From assembly GCA_037367355.1 (NCBI GenBank), contig CM074698.1, positions 558,001-622,000 of the forward strand: DNA of 64,000 bases, written 5' to 3'. The stretch comes from Neoscytalidium dimidiatum (lineage: Eukaryota > Ascomycota > Dothideomycetes > Botryosphaeriales > Botryosphaeriaceae). The first letter of the stretch is position 1, and every line of letters begins with the position of its first letter. The notes beneath the pieces are model-generated. The model saw only the letters and a program-made list of their open reading frames with translations. It was not told the DNA's origin and made no database searches. A program made the position numbers and the translations under genes. Below are positions 22,083 to 33,700 of the stretch, piece by piece.

Positions 22083-23731
22083 TTAATCCCAGTCCCCAGC
22101 CCCATAAGCTCCGCTCTCCCTTTGTGTACTACACCACTCCTCACTCGCCAGCCCTCTCTCCTTCCTCATCCTCAATCCCTTCGCGTCCTTACACCAGTCG
22201 CACGCCCACTCACACACTACACCCTCCCCACTCTCCCCAAAATACTCCGCAATGAGCTTGTGCCTGCACCTCCGCGTCTCCTCGCAATAACCGACCAACG
22301 CTTTCAAACTCTCCGCCCGACTCCTATGCTTCTCCAAGGCCCCCCTACCCCCGCCCCCTCCCTCCTTCGGCATATCCCTCGCCATCATCACAACCGCTCT
22401 ATCGCGATCCTCCCGCGCATAGTACAGAATGCACGCCGCTGCCTTCCCATCCCTGCCCGCGCGCCCCGCCTCTTGATAAAACCCCTCGAAGCTCTTCGGG
22501 AGCTGCCAGTGCACGACGAACCGGACGTCTTCTTTATCAATCCCCATGCCGAACGCCGTCGTCGCCACGACGATCTCGAACCCCGGCGTGTTCGCCACCC
22601 ACCCAGCTAGCGCAGCATCCTTCTCCGCATTAGACAGGCCGGCGTGATACGGCTTCGCACCGATACCACTCGTGCGGAGCCGTGCCGCCAGAGCTTCACA
22701 GTCGCGACGAAACAGCGTGTAGATGATGCCGGACAGCGCCTCCGGTCTCTTGCCGGCCTTCTTCAGCGCCTCGACGCGCGCCGGGTCGGCGCAGCGGCGC
22801 TGCTGGGCGGCGCGCAGCCAGGCGACGAAATCGTCGTAGTGGTCCTCCTCGTCGCTCTTGAAGCGGACCTCGTAGTGCAAGTTGGGGCGGCTCGTGGTCA
22901 TGGTGTAGAGCTTCAGCGTCGCGCGGTCGAGGGCCAGCGTGCGGATGATGTCGTCGCGCACGGCGGCCGTCGCCGTCGCCGTCAGGCACATGACCGGCAC
23001 GTCCGGGAACTCGTGCTTGAAGAAGGACAGGTTCTTGAAAGAGGGCCGGAAGTCGTGGCCCCACTCGCTGATGCAGTGCGCCTCGTCGACGGCGACCCGC
23101 GCGAGCTCGCGCTGCGTGTGGATCACGCGCAGCACGCGGCGGAACGAGTCGAGCTGGCAATATTCGGGCGTAATGTACAAGAGGCGCGTGCGTGGGTGTC
23201 CGCATTGCAGGTCCTCCATGATGGCGTTCTTCTGCGAGTAGGGCGTCGTGCTGTTGATTGTTGCAACTTTGATGTCTGCGGCTCGCAAAGCGGCGACTTG
23301 GTTGTTCTACATACAGGTTTCAGTTCAAATATGCTTAGCACAACGTAGTAAGGGGATGCCTACCATAAGGGCTAAGAGAGGAGAGACGACAATAGTCACT
23401 ACTTTCGTTAACAGTCTGATAAGGATCCAATTTCAAAGGGCATACGTACAACCATGGTCTATTACAGCAGGTAGCTGATAGCAGAGACTTTTGCCGAATG
23501 ACGTAGCGGCCTGAAGAAAGACATCGTGTCTGTCTAGTGCGGCGCTGATAACTTCTCTTTGCAGAGGTCTGCACGAAATGTGTCAGCAAGGCTGGATTAA
23601 ATGAGCTGCGGAAGTGGCAAGGCAAACCTGAACGTCTTCTTTCCAAAAATTCTCTTCAGCGTGAAGTCGATGTCGATCATCGGCTTCGAGTTCCTCCTCT
23701 CAGCCCTCCTGTCGATCGGCATTTTTGGCAT
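22083..23731 (-). CDS. RecQ-family ATP-dependent DNA helicase (short form)
   Basis: A 3'-5' DNA helicase of the RecQ family, expected in the nucleus for recombination and repair. Minus-strand exons 23731-23628, 23568-23450, 23398-23364 (only 35 nt) and 23306-22083 give 493 aa. Motif 0 is [16 protein letters not shown]; Walker A is [13 protein letters not shown]; then [63 protein letters not shown] and [12 protein letters not shown]. The RecQ zinc-binding subdomain follows ([18 protein letters not shown], [10 protein letters not shown]). There is no winged-helix or HRDC domain and little N-terminal extension, so it is far shorter than Sgs1/BLM/QDE-3 and nearer the small RecQ group. Start ATG 23731 gives the conserved N-terminal lead-in. 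Family certain, subfamily uncertain. Confidence 0.88.
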
Positions 23732-24308
23732 GTGAATGAAAAACGACAAAAGAAATGAGACTGGGTATCACAAGAAAAGAGGAGGAAGTTCAGAAACGCA
23801 AAGGCAGAAGTGACTAGGTAGGAACAACAAAGATGACTGGCGAGACAGGAAAAGACGTCGCGTCAGATGTTGTGCAAGGAAGGCAGTGGGGCTTGCACAC
23901 CCGCAAGTCATAATCGCTGTTGTATTGGCTTCCGCAAGGTGGTTGACGGTCTCTACTGACCCTCAAACGACTCCCATGCAGCGACATAACAAGGTAGTGG
24001 AGACGCGTCGGGGCTGTTGGACACGCGTTGACGCGGGATCAGGCCTTCGGTTCGCTTACTTAGGCAAATGCCCGCCACCCGAGCTTTCCCCAAACAGCAG
24101 TTTCAACAGCACACTCTCAACACATCCTGCACCGCACATCCTCGGGCCACGTCATCGTACATTTTCTACATACCATACAAATCCTTCGAGGGAGTTCCGC
24201 TTTCATCACAGATTCCAATCGTTAGCCATGCCTGTTTCTCCCGCAACCGTATCTACAAGTCTATAATGCTCAATGATAAACAGCCAAATAATAACACATA
24301 TCCAGCTC
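23732..24308. other. Intergenic: RecQ gene promoter and PPR gene 3' end
   Basis: 577 bp with no supported gene. A 126-codon plus-strand frame at 23886-24266 lacks features. Confidence 0.5.
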
Positions 24309-26222
24309 TCATGTTGGCGTGGGAGTAGCCGGATAGAGCAGTGCCAACCGTTTGCTTACACGCTCCAAATCAGCTTTTGACGGATTCCACTTCTTCCTGA
24401 TCTCCTCCCACACTTTCAGCGTCTTATCCTTGCCCATGCACTTCGAAAATGCGAGGATGGCGGCTGTGACAATCGAGCGGTCGAGGTAAAAATTTTCACT
24501 GCTTTTTTCAAGAGACATCATGAAGGCACTCCACGTGCTCTCAAGCCTCCCTTTAGTCCACGACGTGTACCGGATACCGCCGTGCAGATGGAACCCAAAG
24601 AATAACGTGTAGAACACGTCTCCCTGCAGCGGGATATTGTAGACGCGATCCATTTCGTCCAGTAGTTCGGTGACGCGGTCGATATTTCCAGACGTGATCG
24701 CATGATGTTCAATCAGGATTTTGAACGTCCCGTAGTCCGGCCCAACTGGAGACTCCTCCTGGATCTCCTTCCGCGCCTCGGGATCGCTTCGCACACGGTC
24801 CGTCACCCTAGTCAGCAGGTACCCAAGTTCTCGCCGCTGCCGCCAATCGCTCGGCATCTGCCGCCTCTTCGGCTGCGCGCCATGCATCCTCTTCATCCGA
24901 AGAAAGACCTGTTCTGCCGCAGCCGGTTCGCCGGCCTTGATCAGAGCCGTGATAACGCAGTTCATAACCGTGGTATCCACAATCTCCCCGGCCTCCACAA
25001 GCTCCGTATACGCCCTCCGCACGCCTTCACCGTCTCGCGTCAACCCACGCCACATGATGACGCTCGTCCGGAAATAGCGGTCCAGCTTCAAGTCCCGGTC
25101 ACGCATCTCCTTCCTGATCATCTCCGCTAATTTGTACTTCCCGGCCTTGACGGCGATGTCGAATAAGATGTTGAATGTGACATGGTTTCCCCTCGTCCCG
25201 GCTCGATGCTCCATCTCGCGCCACATATACAGCGCCGACTCGACCTCATTATTCGTGATTTTACGGAAGCATTTCCCGGCAAACTGGATCGCCATGTTCC
25301 AATCTGCCAAGGCGATTGGTATCTCCGCCGCCTTCATATCGTCAATGACGCTCAAATATCTTAACATCGACGCCTCGTTATGATGCTTCACCACGCCCAA
25401 ACAGTGCAGCAGGTTCCGAATGGTCGAGTACGACAGATACGCAGCCCTCGGCCACGACAGCGAGGTGTAAATCTCGTACGCGATCTCGGGCGACAGGCCG
25501 TCATGCTCCAGCAGCTCCTCGAGCTCCCCGATCGACTCGTTCTCAACCTCGTCATTGTTTGGCCACGGCCGGTGTGTCTCGTGGAACGGTATGTGCGCGG
25601 GCCCGCCGCCCTCTACTTCCTCTTCCTCCTGCTCCTCCGCTTCCATGGCCTCCCGCTCTTCCTGCTCCTGCCACGTCTCTAGCCGGTCCGGGCCGTAGAA
25701 GTCGACTAACCGCCTGAACTCTTCGAGCGTGGGCGCCGTCTTCTCATCAGCGGGCAAAGGCTCTTCCTGCCCCTCTTTCCGTGTTTCCGGCTCTTCAGAA
25801 TCCTTGGGCTGTTGCTGCTGTTCTTGTGCGGCAGCGCTCTGCGGCTTAGCAGCGTGGCCGAACCGTCTCACACTCTCCTCGACGCCCAGTGCCCTCTTCC
25901 TCCGCGGACGGTGCTGTGGCGACGAGCATGACGAGGAAAAGCTCAACCCCGCATCATGCCACGCCTGCGTATGCCTGGCGTGCTTGCGGCACGATCCTGC
26001 CTGCACGAGGGCGCTGATAAAAAAATTATCCATCTGCTGCGGCGAAAGCGGGACGGGCCTGGCGGCGGGCCTATCGGGACAATGATGGTAAGCGCGTCGC
26101 TGCGGACGATCGGATCGATGCTGCGGTTGCTGAGCGGCAGAGCAGGAGAGGAGGAGGGCGAGGAGTGGCCTGGATGCTATCATGCAGACAGCCGCCGGAG
26201 GAGAAGGTTTGTGAAGGGACAT
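24309..26222 (-). CDS. Pentatricopeptide-repeat protein, probably mitochondrial
   Basis: Single-exon minus-strand gene of 637 aa from ATG 26222. The open frame continues upstream to non-ATG codons; MSLHKPSPPAAVCMIASRPL is the first ATG-started, presequence-like N-terminus. Residues 1-60 are Arg/Ser/Pro/His-rich with few acids, fitting mitochondrial import. A Glu-rich low-complexity block (about 180-220) precedes helical repeats. PPR-like pairs are visible: GNHVTFNILFDIAVKAGKYK, DTTVMNCVITALIKAGEPAA, GPDYGTFKILIEHHAITSGN. Fungal PPR proteins usually act in mitochondrial RNA maturation or translation; the target here is unknown. It is divergent from the mS23 gene, with 382 bp between starts, so the two mitochondrial expression genes may share a promoter. 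Confidence 0.83.
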   Translation of the reverse strand: MSLHKPSPPAAVCMIASRPLLALLLSCSAAQQPQHRSDRPQRRAYHHCPDRPAARPVPLSPQQMDNFFISALVQAGSCRKHARHTQAWHDAGLSFSSSCSSPQHRPRRKRALGVEESVRRFGHAAKPQSAAAQEQQQQPKDSEEPETRKEGQEEPLPADEKTAPTLEEFRRLVDFYGPDRLETWQEQEEREAMEAEEQEEEEVEGGGPAHIPFHETHRPWPNNDEVENESIGELEELLEHDGLSPEIAYEIYTSLSWPRAAYLSYSTIRNLLHCLGVVKHHNEASMLRYLSVIDDMKAAEIPIALADWNMAIQFAGKCFRKITNNEVESALYMWREMEHRAGTRGNHVTFNILFDIAVKAGKYKLAEMIRKEMRDRDLKLDRYFRTSVIMWRGLTRDGEGVRRAYTELVEAGEIVDTTVMNCVITALIKAGEPAAAEQVFLRMKRMHGAQPKRRQMPSDWRQRRELGYLLTRVTDRVRSDPEARKEIQEESPVGPDYGTFKILIEHHAITSGNIDRVTELLDEMDRVYNIPLQGDVFYTLFFGFHLHGGIRYTSWTKGRLESTWSAFMMSLEKSSENFYLDRSIVTAAILAFSKCMGKDKTLKVWEEIRKKWNPSKADLERVSKRLALLYPATPTPT

Positions 26223-26604
26223 GAGACGCGGACATGGTGTTAAGCAGCGGGGCTTGGGTCCATTGGGGTCGCGAATGCTGCACGGAATGGTCTCTGAAAC
26301 AATGGCTCGCTGGAGCCCGGCGCGGTGCTCCAGGTGTTGTTGTGGCGGACGGGATCTGGAAAAAAAGGCGTGGAAGATTGTTAGGACGTGTTGCAGATGC
26401 GGCGGCCCGGGCAAGCTTCTTGCACCGACGGCGGAGATCGTCTCTCGCCGAGTCCGTCAACCGCTACTTTTCCCATCCACCATCACCACATCTCAATTCC
26501 CTCCCAACCCGCGCGCCAGCCGCTATCGCTGCTTTTCCTCGCCGAGCGAGCCGTTCTCCCGCCCGACTCGTGAGCAACGCGATTCGAGGCCCTGCGCGCG
26601 AACA
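26223..26604. promoter_or_regulatory. Putative bidirectional promoter, PPR gene / RSM25
   Basis: 382 bp separate the divergent start codons, so 5' UTRs and core promoters must overlap or abut here. No strong TATA element is seen. Shared regulation is inference from position. Confidence 0.45.
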
Positions 26605-27488
26605 ATGGGCCGCTACAATTTCGCGGCCGCCCGCGTGCACCGCGCCGCGACCCAACTCCTCGAGACAAAGCGCATGAAGACCCCTCCACCGTGGTATGAG
26701 GTCGTCGCCGACGTGCCACCCTCGCAACAGCTCGTCCGCCCGCTACAGCGCACCTACACCGAGAAAGAGTCGCGAAAGAACATCCGCAAGCCCAGCCGCA
26801 TGTTCCAGCCGGAGCGCTTGGCCTATGAGGAGGACAACCTGCGGTGGGAGTTCTTCAAGCACCACCCGTGGGAACTCGCTCGTCCCAGAATAATTCTCGA
26901 GAAAGATGGAGCGGATAGTAAGAAATGGGATTGGAGCAAGATCGTACAGCCGGACAAGAAGCTGGATGGTGAGAGGTACGAACACTCTGGGCTCCCGAGC
27001 CCATACCTACATTTGAGACTCATGACCACGTCTGCAGCGCATTTAAAACATCAAATACAGTTGCTAATTGCCCTCCTAGTGTCGTCCAACGCCAGCGGTG
27101 GCTCATGCAACATTCCAACATGACCAAAGCCGCAGCCTACGACCAAGCACGCAAGGAATTTTATACGTACCGCCATCATGAGGCGATCGAGCAGCGTATC
27201 GCCAAGGAGGAAGCGAAGGCTGTGGGCGCCTACTTCGGCCTGGGTCCTCTTGAGGTCGGCATGGAGCTGGAGAACCAGGCCTTCGAAGATTGGAAGGCCT
27301 GGGCCCTCAAGGAGATCGAGTTGCAGCGCCAGGCCCAAGCCGCCATGTACAGCGGCATCGACACGACAGCATCTGCATTGGACAATGACGATCCTGCAAC
27401 ATTGGCGGCAGCGGAAGAGCTCACGGAGAGCATACCTGCGACAAACGAGGGTCAAGAAGCGCGTGGAGGTGCTTTGCTCCATCCGTAG
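26605..27488 (+). CDS. RSM25: Mitochondrial small ribosomal subunit protein mS23 (Rsm25)
   Basis: A mitochondria-specific component of the small mitoribosomal subunit. Exons 26605-26975 and 27080-27488 give 259 aa. Donor GTACGA and acceptor TAG are fixed by phase 2: joining restores GERSVVQRQRWLMQ, as in the family. The start MGRYNFAAARVHRAATQLLE is the conserved N-terminus, followed by PPPWYEVVADVPPSQQLVRP and PSRMFQPERLAYEEDNLRWE. Exon 2 carries QARKEFYTYRHHEAIEQRIA and a helical Glu/Ala-rich region. Length matches fungal Rsm25 (about 250-260). It is paired divergently with a PPR protein gene. Identity is well supported. Confidence 0.92.
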
Positions 27489-28126
27489 GGTTGGAGAGAA
27501 TCGTAGAGGGGGTTTTGTACATTATGTATCTCCATATACCAAGTGCTGGGAACAAATTAAAAATAAATTCAATGATGCTCAACGACAGTCTACAATGTCT
27601 CTCGTCATGATCCATGAACGCTCTTTCGTTTGTCAATACTACTAACGCTTCTCAGTACTGTCCCATGAGAACAGTGTCGATCAATCATCTTTTCTGGGAA
27701 TACTCAGTAATATATTTCATAAAATCAAGCGTCTACGTTTTTCGTGTTCTAGCTTCTCACTTTCACCTAACGTTGCCTCGATTACGTAGGTTACCCTATT
27801 TCTTGACCCTTGATGAGTATATTACTTCGATTATCTGTGAGTTTCGCTTAGTGTACTCTCAGCTTCATTCTCTCTTACTGAAGCTATTCTTTCACCTACA
27901 TAACTATCACTGTGGATGCAAGTTACCCCTTCCGGTAAAGTCAATGATTTTATAACTTCGAACGTCTATGAATTTCATCACTGCATTTCCCACTTCCAGT
28001 GCCTTTTTTTAGATACAGTCGAAATGCGTCACACTCTCTTATACTGCATGTCGCTCTATTGTCTCCATTGTCTCCTTTTCATCTATAACAGAAAACGCAA
28101 TTGTTCCATGCTCACTCTTCATTCCA
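27489..28126. other. Convergent intergenic region between RSM25 and the TatD gene
   Basis: AT-rich 3' flanks of both genes, with frequent short pyrimidine-rich stretches. No gene supported. Confidence 0.55.
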
Positions 28127-29700
28127 TTACTCAACTCTCTCTCCCAACCCGAACATCCTGATCGAGTTGTTCCAAGCTCTGTAAACATACATCAGCCACT
28201 AGCTTTTGGGAGTAAAATAAAGAGATAACAATCAGAAGACTTACGCCTCACAAACCTCCTCCACATCAATACCTTTGATCCTCGCAATAACATGCGCCAC
28301 CAGCGGAATCGTTGCGGGCTCGTTCCTAGCAACACCGTCAGCCCCTCATCCCAAGCACCCAAACTCAGCCCAACGACCGGGGAAAAGACCGACTCACCTC
28401 CCCTTCACCATCGCCCCCCTCACCCACCTCTCCTTCTTCACCGCCTTCGGCGTCTCCGGCACCTTCCCTTCCTTCAAGAACCTCGCGCTCGCATGGCTCG
28501 GCCGCATCTCGCACCACGGGCCATCCGTCTCGATCTGCAGCCTCTCGAGCGGAATCGCCCTCACGACCTCGACGTTCTCCTCCGTCTTCAGGCTGCACCC
28601 GTTGACGCCGACGTCCAGGCCGAGCGCGACGACCCGCCTCATCTCGTCCACCGTGCCCGTGAACGAGTGCACCAGCCCGCGGCGCGGCAGCCGCGGCAGG
28701 CGCGGCGCCAGCAGCCGCTCGAAATCCTCGGCCGCGGCGCGCGAGTGCAGGAACAGCGGCAGGCCCAGCTCGACGGCGAGGTCCAGCTGCGCCGCGAAGT
28801 GCCGCAGCTGCGTCTCCCGCGGCGTCAGGAACAGCCGGTCGTAGTCGAGCCCGATCTCGCCGAACGCGACCGTGTGGCCCGCCGCCGCCGAGTCGCGCGC
28901 GAGCGCGCGCAGCGCCGCGAGCAGCGCCGCCGGCCCGCCCGGGTGCGTGTCGAACTGGTGCGCGGAGCAGGGGTGGACGCCGACGGTGGCGTAGCAGAGG
29001 CCGGCTGGAATGGGCGTTTTCAGAGTCAGACACTATCGACTAGATACCAACACACAAGGGGGAAAGAAAAAAAAGCAGAAGGCAACGTAGGAGAGCAATA
29101 GGAAATGAACGACGAAAGGGAAGGAGGGAAGAGAAAAGAAAAAAGGGTTGGGGCAAAACTAACGATGTGCCCTTGCGATCTGAACCGCGTGCTCTGACTC
29201 CTTCAGATCCGACCCCGTTACCATCATCTTCGCGCACCCGGCCTCCACTGCGCGCTTGACCACATCTTCGAAGTCGTCTTCGTGTACCTGCTTGCCGTGG
29301 TACACGCCCCGGAAGATGGGGTCGCCCAGGTTGATGCCGACCTATATAAAGCGGACCAAGGTTAGTTTGTCACGTGCGTAGGTCTCATTCTTGCTCGGGC
29401 TGTGTGTCTGACAGCGAAGATGGAGAAAAGGCACAATTAGGGACGGGGACGAACATCAACGTATCTGAGCCTCTTCGGCTGTTGTTCTGTGCCATTCTGC
29501 GCGTCGGTTGCGGGTGTCGTAGCATCACTGCTGGGGGCCGTGGTGGTAGAAGACGACATTTGTGCAAACGATCTAAGGCCGAAGCCCGGAATAATTTTCT
29601 TGAAAAGCGAGGTTCGACAGTACCTAGAGGAGCCAACGATGCGAGTAGGGCTTGAGTGTAACAGCTGCAAGCAACAAGTAAGTGCGCGATGGGAAAGCAT
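28127..29700 (-). CDS. TatD-family metal-dependent deoxyribonuclease
   Basis: TatD/TATDN1-type nuclease; eukaryotic members act in apoptotic or repair DNA degradation. Five minus-strand exons: 29700-29455, 29341-29164, 29004-28398, 28325-28245 and 28178-28127. All junctions keep frame and give 387 aa. Motifs: YVDVGINLGDPIFRGVYHGK across exons 1-2, MMVTGSDLKESEHAVQIARA, CYATVGVHPCSAHQFD, FGEIGLDYDR (metal Glu), LPLFLHSR, LVHSFTGTVDEM, LQIETDGPWCEMRPSH (metal Asp), and the C-terminal EAAWNNSIRMFGLGERVE. The classical HxH is absent, as in eukaryotic TATDN1. The first 48 residues before MSSSTT are basic and hydroxylated, like a mitochondrial presequence; starting at either Met could give dual location. 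Donors GTTCGT (exon 1) and GTTAGT (exon 2) are less standard. Confidence 0.88.
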
Positions 29701-30781
29701 AGAGGAGCGAAGTGTTGTGGTAGATGATGCACAGCCGGTCGCGCTTTTCTGTGACGTCTCGTCGACCCCGAGCTTAACCCGAAAAGGTAGTCCGCCGAGT
29801 CACTGGCTGACCGCAGGTGGGATACGAACGTAGACATCGTGGAAACAGTCACCAATGTAAGCCGCACTGATTCAAAAGGCAGAGAAGAAATCCCTCTAAT
29901 TCCGCCACGACAGAGCTAGCGGAAAGAACAAGCTTAGGGCGACATGGGTCCTGAGAACCCAGTACTCTAAAGGTTACCGCCTTCTTCTGAATAGTCAAAC
30001 ATACACCTCTAGCGTATACATCACACAAGGAGGAATTCAATCTGCCATTGGTCACTACCTACGTCTAGGACAAAGCCAAACCAGCTAGACCAGCAAACTC
30101 CTACATCAAAGACGACTATTTTCAGACCGAAAAAGCCAGAATCCCCGCCCAAACCAAACCCGTGCCGTCTATAACGAAAACCAATACGTCACAAAGGCCT
30201 AGTCAAACCACGCCAGACAGATGAGAAATCCATCCAAGTGGCAGGCGAGTAATAAAAAAGACCATTAAACAGAAACATCGCTGAATCCAAGGATGCCAGT
30301 GCCCACATGCAAATGCTGAAACGAGAAAAGGCCAGGAAACCAATACCAGAACGACGTGCGAAAATCGACAATAAAAGAAAAACCGGGAGGGTACTCGTGA
30401 TGCCGCTGTCCAGGGGTTGTCTCATGCAAGGTTAACGACGAAAATCAAGATCCAATCACTCCGTGCCCCGCCAGACGCTATGCCAGAAATAGCCTGAGGA
30501 AGAACCGAGACCCAGAACACAACACCCGGTGATTATTAGTACGAGACGGAAGCATGTAAGGGAAAATGTGTGTACTAGCCGTTGGGTGCTCAGTTGAATG
30601 CATCCGCGCCGGCTGCAATCGGTTTGCTGGCTATTGTCCGTGTCGTCGAGTTTACTACTAAGAGAAATTTGGTCTATGCCAGACCCAGATGGTAGTAGGC
30701 CAGACGGCCCCTGTACATTCATCTACCCATTTCGTGAAAACGATCAAGAATGAATGGACCGTGCGACGAATGTAGTGCGTA
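29701..30781. other. Intergenic: TatD gene promoter and F-box gene 3' end
   Basis: About 1.1 kb. Short minus-strand frames (29849-30055, 30189-30425, 30456-30722) show no family features. No RNA gene recognised. Confidence 0.5.
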
Positions 30782-33700
30782 TTAAGCCTGATAAGGGCGA
30801 TACGTTCGTGAAAGAGGAAGATTGTGGATTGGCTGGTAGCCATAAGAGTGTTGATGCTGTTGCGATTGCTGCTGCGACGATTGACCAGCCATGTGCAACG
30901 ACTGCGACTGCTGTGTATGCGGCGCCATAGGGCGGCTATGTGGGTTGACCTGTTGAGCGTGCATAGGCAACATAGATTGATGGCTCTGCTGCTGGGGTGG
31001 CTGGTGATGTTGGTGTTGGTGTTGGTGTTGGTGTTGAATTTGGTGCTGATGCTGCTGCTGAAGGCTGAATGCTTGTGGAATGCTTGGCCGGAGGTGTTGA
31101 GCAGACATGGGATCCTGCACAGGATGTTGCTGACGCCACTGAGCCATGCTCATCTTAGGCGGACGTCCGTTGAATCTCTGCTGCTGATTGGCGACGGTCG
31201 CCAGGACATCCATGCGGACGAGCTCCCTTTTCGGTGGTTCCTTGGAATCCGGAAAGAGAGTGTTGAAAGCATTCATAGCTTCAGGCTCCGTAGCCTCGCT
31301 CAGAGCCCGAGTAACCTCCTCATCACTAGGCAGTGTAAACATGTCCTTCGGCCACGTTTGAATGTTTGACTGGTGATGGGTTCCAAAATGCCTGATCAGC
31401 TCGGCGCGGGAACTTGGCATTCTGGCGTAGTTTTTCCCGCCACGTGTCTTCCCGTCCGTTGAATTTCGGCACACGCCGCAGCACAATTTGTCCAAAATAT
31501 CGTGATTATTGCTGCTCATCAGAAAAGCGTCAACCTCGAATCGGAGAGTGAGCCAGTCAGGTACAGCCTCTCTGCCGCTCGCCTTCTTGATCTGGCGATC
31601 GACATATTCGATAACGATTTTGCTGCGGATGGGAGCACTGAGACCAGTACCCTCGAGAATGCGTAGGGCATCCCGGACATTGCCGACGAAGTCTGTGGGC
31701 CCTTTGGACGTAGCATTTGGAATTGATTCGGGAGCGCAGACATCCTTGCGTGCGAAAGCGGACTGAAGGCGATCTTGTGGTTGTTTTGACGAGGTGTCGA
31801 TCGAACCATACTCAGGCTGTGCGTCAGCATCCCAACCGCCAGTAGACTTCTGCTTGTCTGTCAGTGCTGGAAGATTAAACGGCCAAGGAACTGCGCAGAA
31901 GAAAGGTTCTGTCCTGAATCCAGCCAATCGAAACACTTGGAAATCGCCAATGGTGGTCGCATGATCCTCACGGATATGGTTCATAAGTTGCCTGAACGTA
32001 CGCTGTTTGGTAACGTCATTTCGCTTGCAACCTGGGCACTTGAACTTTTGGACGTTTCGTGTGGGCTGGCGAAACTCTGGATACAATTCGGAGAGCTGAG
32101 GAATGATCTTCTGCTCATATATCCTGCAGGCATGTTCAATAGTGAGAACGTATCGGCCATCCTGGGGATAAAAGCTAGCAAAGGGCGAGCGGTCAGGAAT
32201 CTGTGAGACAGCGGCGACCTGTGTGTGCTGCCAAGACCGACGGACCATGTTCAGAACACGAAGGGCAAACTCTTGATGACCAATGTCCTTCCTATGCGCC
32301 CCCATGTTTAGCACTCTCTTCAGAGAGACGTCCACCAGAGCCATAAGCTGGTGGTAAGCGGTGGGCGCATAGGTGCTCATTTGATTGGTTTGGGTCTGTA
32401 AGCCTGGTAAGAGGTCCCAGTAATGATCTCTATTGGCCGTAGTCTCCATTGCGAACAGCCTTTCTGCCATGGGGCGAGCTTCCTCCAGTTTGGGCATGAG
32501 GACCTTCCAGAACTTTTCCGTCTTGAACTCCTTGTTGATCTTGATGTTCTCCTGGAAGGCCGGGATGAGCTTGAGAACCTCTTCACACATCGGGGGATCG
32601 AGGCATTTGGCCTTGCGGATGATGAACTCCTTGCGCATGTTCTTCAAGTCAACACTCTTTGCAGCCCTAGCTGCGATCCACTTCTTTTCAAACTTATCGA
32701 TCTCCAGACGCTCATCCATCACTTCCTTGGCCTTCTCCCTGCGCTCCTTGATCCAGTCCGTCCTCTTCGCTTCCTTCTCTTCGTCGGACAGTTCTTCCTG
32801 CTCCAGAGTACCCAGGAATTCCTCGTAGGCGGCAGCTACCGCGCTTACATCGTCTTTCAGAAATACAGGTTGATTACCAGAGGCTGTTGAACGGCCGTTT
32901 TCATCGCCCCAACCAGCGTAGGAATAGTGGTTCCACGAGTCGACAGTTGCACATGGAATGCATTCCAGGATACCGGGGAATTTGCGGTTGATAGCGAAGC
33001 AATCGTCTTGCTGTGGAAAGATTAGCAGGCTTTAATCGGGCCTAGCGGCTGCCAAGAAATTGCGACGAACCTTAATTACCTTCTCGCTGAAGCACTTGGT
33101 GCACCAGCGACGAAGGAAAGCCCAGTAGGTCTTGCGTGCCTTCGGCTCGCGACAGGACATACAGCCTTGGCCGGAAAGCAGGTCGGCGTATTGACGGTCC
33201 TGGAGGTCCTTTGGGGTATCCGGAAGATCGTCACCAAAGTGGTCGATCATGCTGTTCTTCCAGATGTGGCTGTAAGTTGTGAGGGCCCCACGGAAGGCCT
33301 TGTTCACCCTTTCGTAAGTGAAGAGCATGGCCGGGTCGCTGAGTTCGAATATCCTCTTCCAGACATCATCGTAGACGGGCGTCTGGACGCGGCGGTCCTT
33401 CCGAATACGAGTGGGGCCGGCATGCTTCACGGTCGCTCTCGTCTTCTTCGGAGGGGGCGGTGGGGTGCTGAGTTCGCTGCTGAGTGCGCGTTTGCCCAGC
33501 ACCGTTTCCGGAGCGGGGAGAGTGGGGCGAGCGAGCTGGGGCTGGACCTTGAAAGCCAGAATGCCGTGATCCTCATGAATGGTATACAGATACTGGGCAT
33601 GGTCGACCTGCGAGAGCCAGACGTCGGATCGTTCGTCGTGATATGTAGAGTCGTTAAAGAAGGACTGAGGTGGTATCACCTGCGGTGAAATTTCGATGTA

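Noticed and set aside
29775..29850. Possible tRNA because of a GATACGAAC string resembling a B box
   Set aside because: No acceptor-stem pairing or A box could be found at the right spacing on either strand.
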